This document shows, one piece after another, positions 63,564 through 64,000 of a stretch of 64,000 nucleotides of DNA. The position numbers and the translations under genes are program-made. The notes under the pieces are model-generated. The model saw nothing but the letters and a program-made list of their open reading frames with translations. It ran no database searches and had not been told where the DNA came from. The stretch is from Metopolophium dirhodum (lineage: Eukaryota > Arthropoda > Insecta > Hemiptera > Aphididae): positions 17,388,241 through 17,452,240 of the forward strand of contig NC_083565.1 in NCBI RefSeq assembly GCF_019925205.1. The letters are read 5' to 3'. Each line of letters opens with the position of its first letter. The first letter of the stretch is position 1.

Positions 63564-64000
63564 CAGCGATTCTCAACCTGTGTACGCCGTACGCGTACCA
63601 TAAATCATAATACGTATGGGCAACGGGCATTATTATAGTATTCATCGTGACCCAACTGTCGTATTACACTTGTTAAAATAGCTCGATTTTTTATACCTTG
63701 CTCCTTGACTTGTTTATTTATTTGAGTCGAAACTGATCCAGTTTTTTTGGTTGATAGCCATGCGCCATATTTAGCTATTCCATTTTTATGTGAAGTACTA
63801 TTATCGTGTTTCTTGGTCTTGTTACTTATATTTTTCCAATCACAATATCCACCAGTAATTAGAACATCTTTTTCAATTTGTAAATGAGAAGGGAAATCAC
63901 GACAATAATAACAAAATACGGCATTCATCTTAATTGAGTATTCCAATCATGGATACTTATTGTACCATCTGCTTTGAAAGCTGCGTTGCTTCCCAGATAT
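63564..64000 (-). mobile_element. hAT element, left terminus and broken transposase-like ORF, runs off window
   Basis: 'cagcgattctcaacctgtgt' at 63564 is a typical hAT/Charlie-type terminal inverted repeat, with actttgat (63556-63563) as the possible 8-bp duplication. Only about 130 N-terminal residues of the transposase-like ORF lie between this end and the window edge, so the copy is internally deleted. The other end is outside. Confidence 0.7.
63605..64000 (-). pseudogene. zinc finger MYM-type 1-like / TTF-type hAT transposase N-terminus, with in-frame stop
   Basis: Reading from the right edge: SGKQRSFQSRWYNKYP, then TGA where the family has Trp, then LEYSIKMNAVFCYYCRDFPS. The C-x2-C pair and the following DWKN...HDNSTSHK fit the TTF-type zinc finger found at the start of ZMYM1-like and hAT-derived proteins, which are abundant in aphids. 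The frame ends RCPYVL at 63605, well before the catalytic hAT/DUF4371 region. It is a dead fragment by two criteria, the stop and the deletion. Confidence 0.8.

Noticed and set aside
1..64000. tRNA, rRNA, CRISPR array, bacterial operon
   Set aside because: No tRNA B-box in a convincing cloverleaf, no rRNA-like block, no regularly spaced repeats, and no gene with bacterial layout were seen by eye. A tRNAscan or Infernal run would be needed to exclude small RNAs.

Overview
This is nuclear DNA from an animal, almost certainly an aphid (Hemiptera, Aphididae). It is very AT-rich, has spliced genes with GT-AG introns, is full of short 'taggtacctacctat'-like motifs, and carries insect-type TTAGG tracts. 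I see three spliced protein-coding genes and a large amount of non-coding DNA with transposon debris. There is no prokaryotic operon, CRISPR array or rRNA. The gene models below were assembled by eye from reading frames, splice sites and intron phases. No alignment was run.

Left part (1 to about 22.9 kb, minus strand): a gene for a pipe-type heparan sulfate 2-O-sulfotransferase homologue. Seven phase-compatible exons run from the start codon at 22855 down to 2351. They encode a type II signal anchor, the PAPS-binding loop, the catalytic-His region and the RDPVER motif. The 3' exons lie beyond the left edge. In Drosophila, pipe sets the dorsoventral axis from the follicle cells.

Middle (22.9 to 32 kb): intergenic DNA with several copies of one dispersed repeat, a hAT-type MITE with a perfect 8-bp target duplication, a pair of unassigned small ORFs at 25.3-25.8 kb, and a GC-richer unexplained block at 29.85-30.8 kb. 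At 32.1-39.3 kb on the plus strand lies a 17-coding-exon gene for a divergent cohesin SA/STAG (Scc3, stromalin) protein of about 935 residues. Its second coding exon has a splice or frame anomaly at a run of eight T.

Right part (40.1 to 60.1 kb, minus strand, convergent with the cohesin gene): a six-exon gene for a 453-residue single-pass type II membrane protein. It has a conserved-looking juxtamembrane and cysteine region and a long Met/Pro/His/Gln-rich tail. I could not assign it to a family. Its first intron is about 13.4 kb and its first exon sits in a GC-rich, CpG-containing promoter-like block. Two decayed non-LTR retrotransposons (about 45.0-45.5 and 51.5-51.9 kb) and a second hAT-like MITE lie in its introns. 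The right edge holds the terminus of a hAT element with a broken zinc-finger (ZMYM1-like/TTF) transposase-related ORF.

The three genes have no evident shared pathway. The neighbourhood looks like an ordinary aphid gene landscape. The most notable items are the divergent stromalin, the unassigned membrane protein and the small ORF pair.
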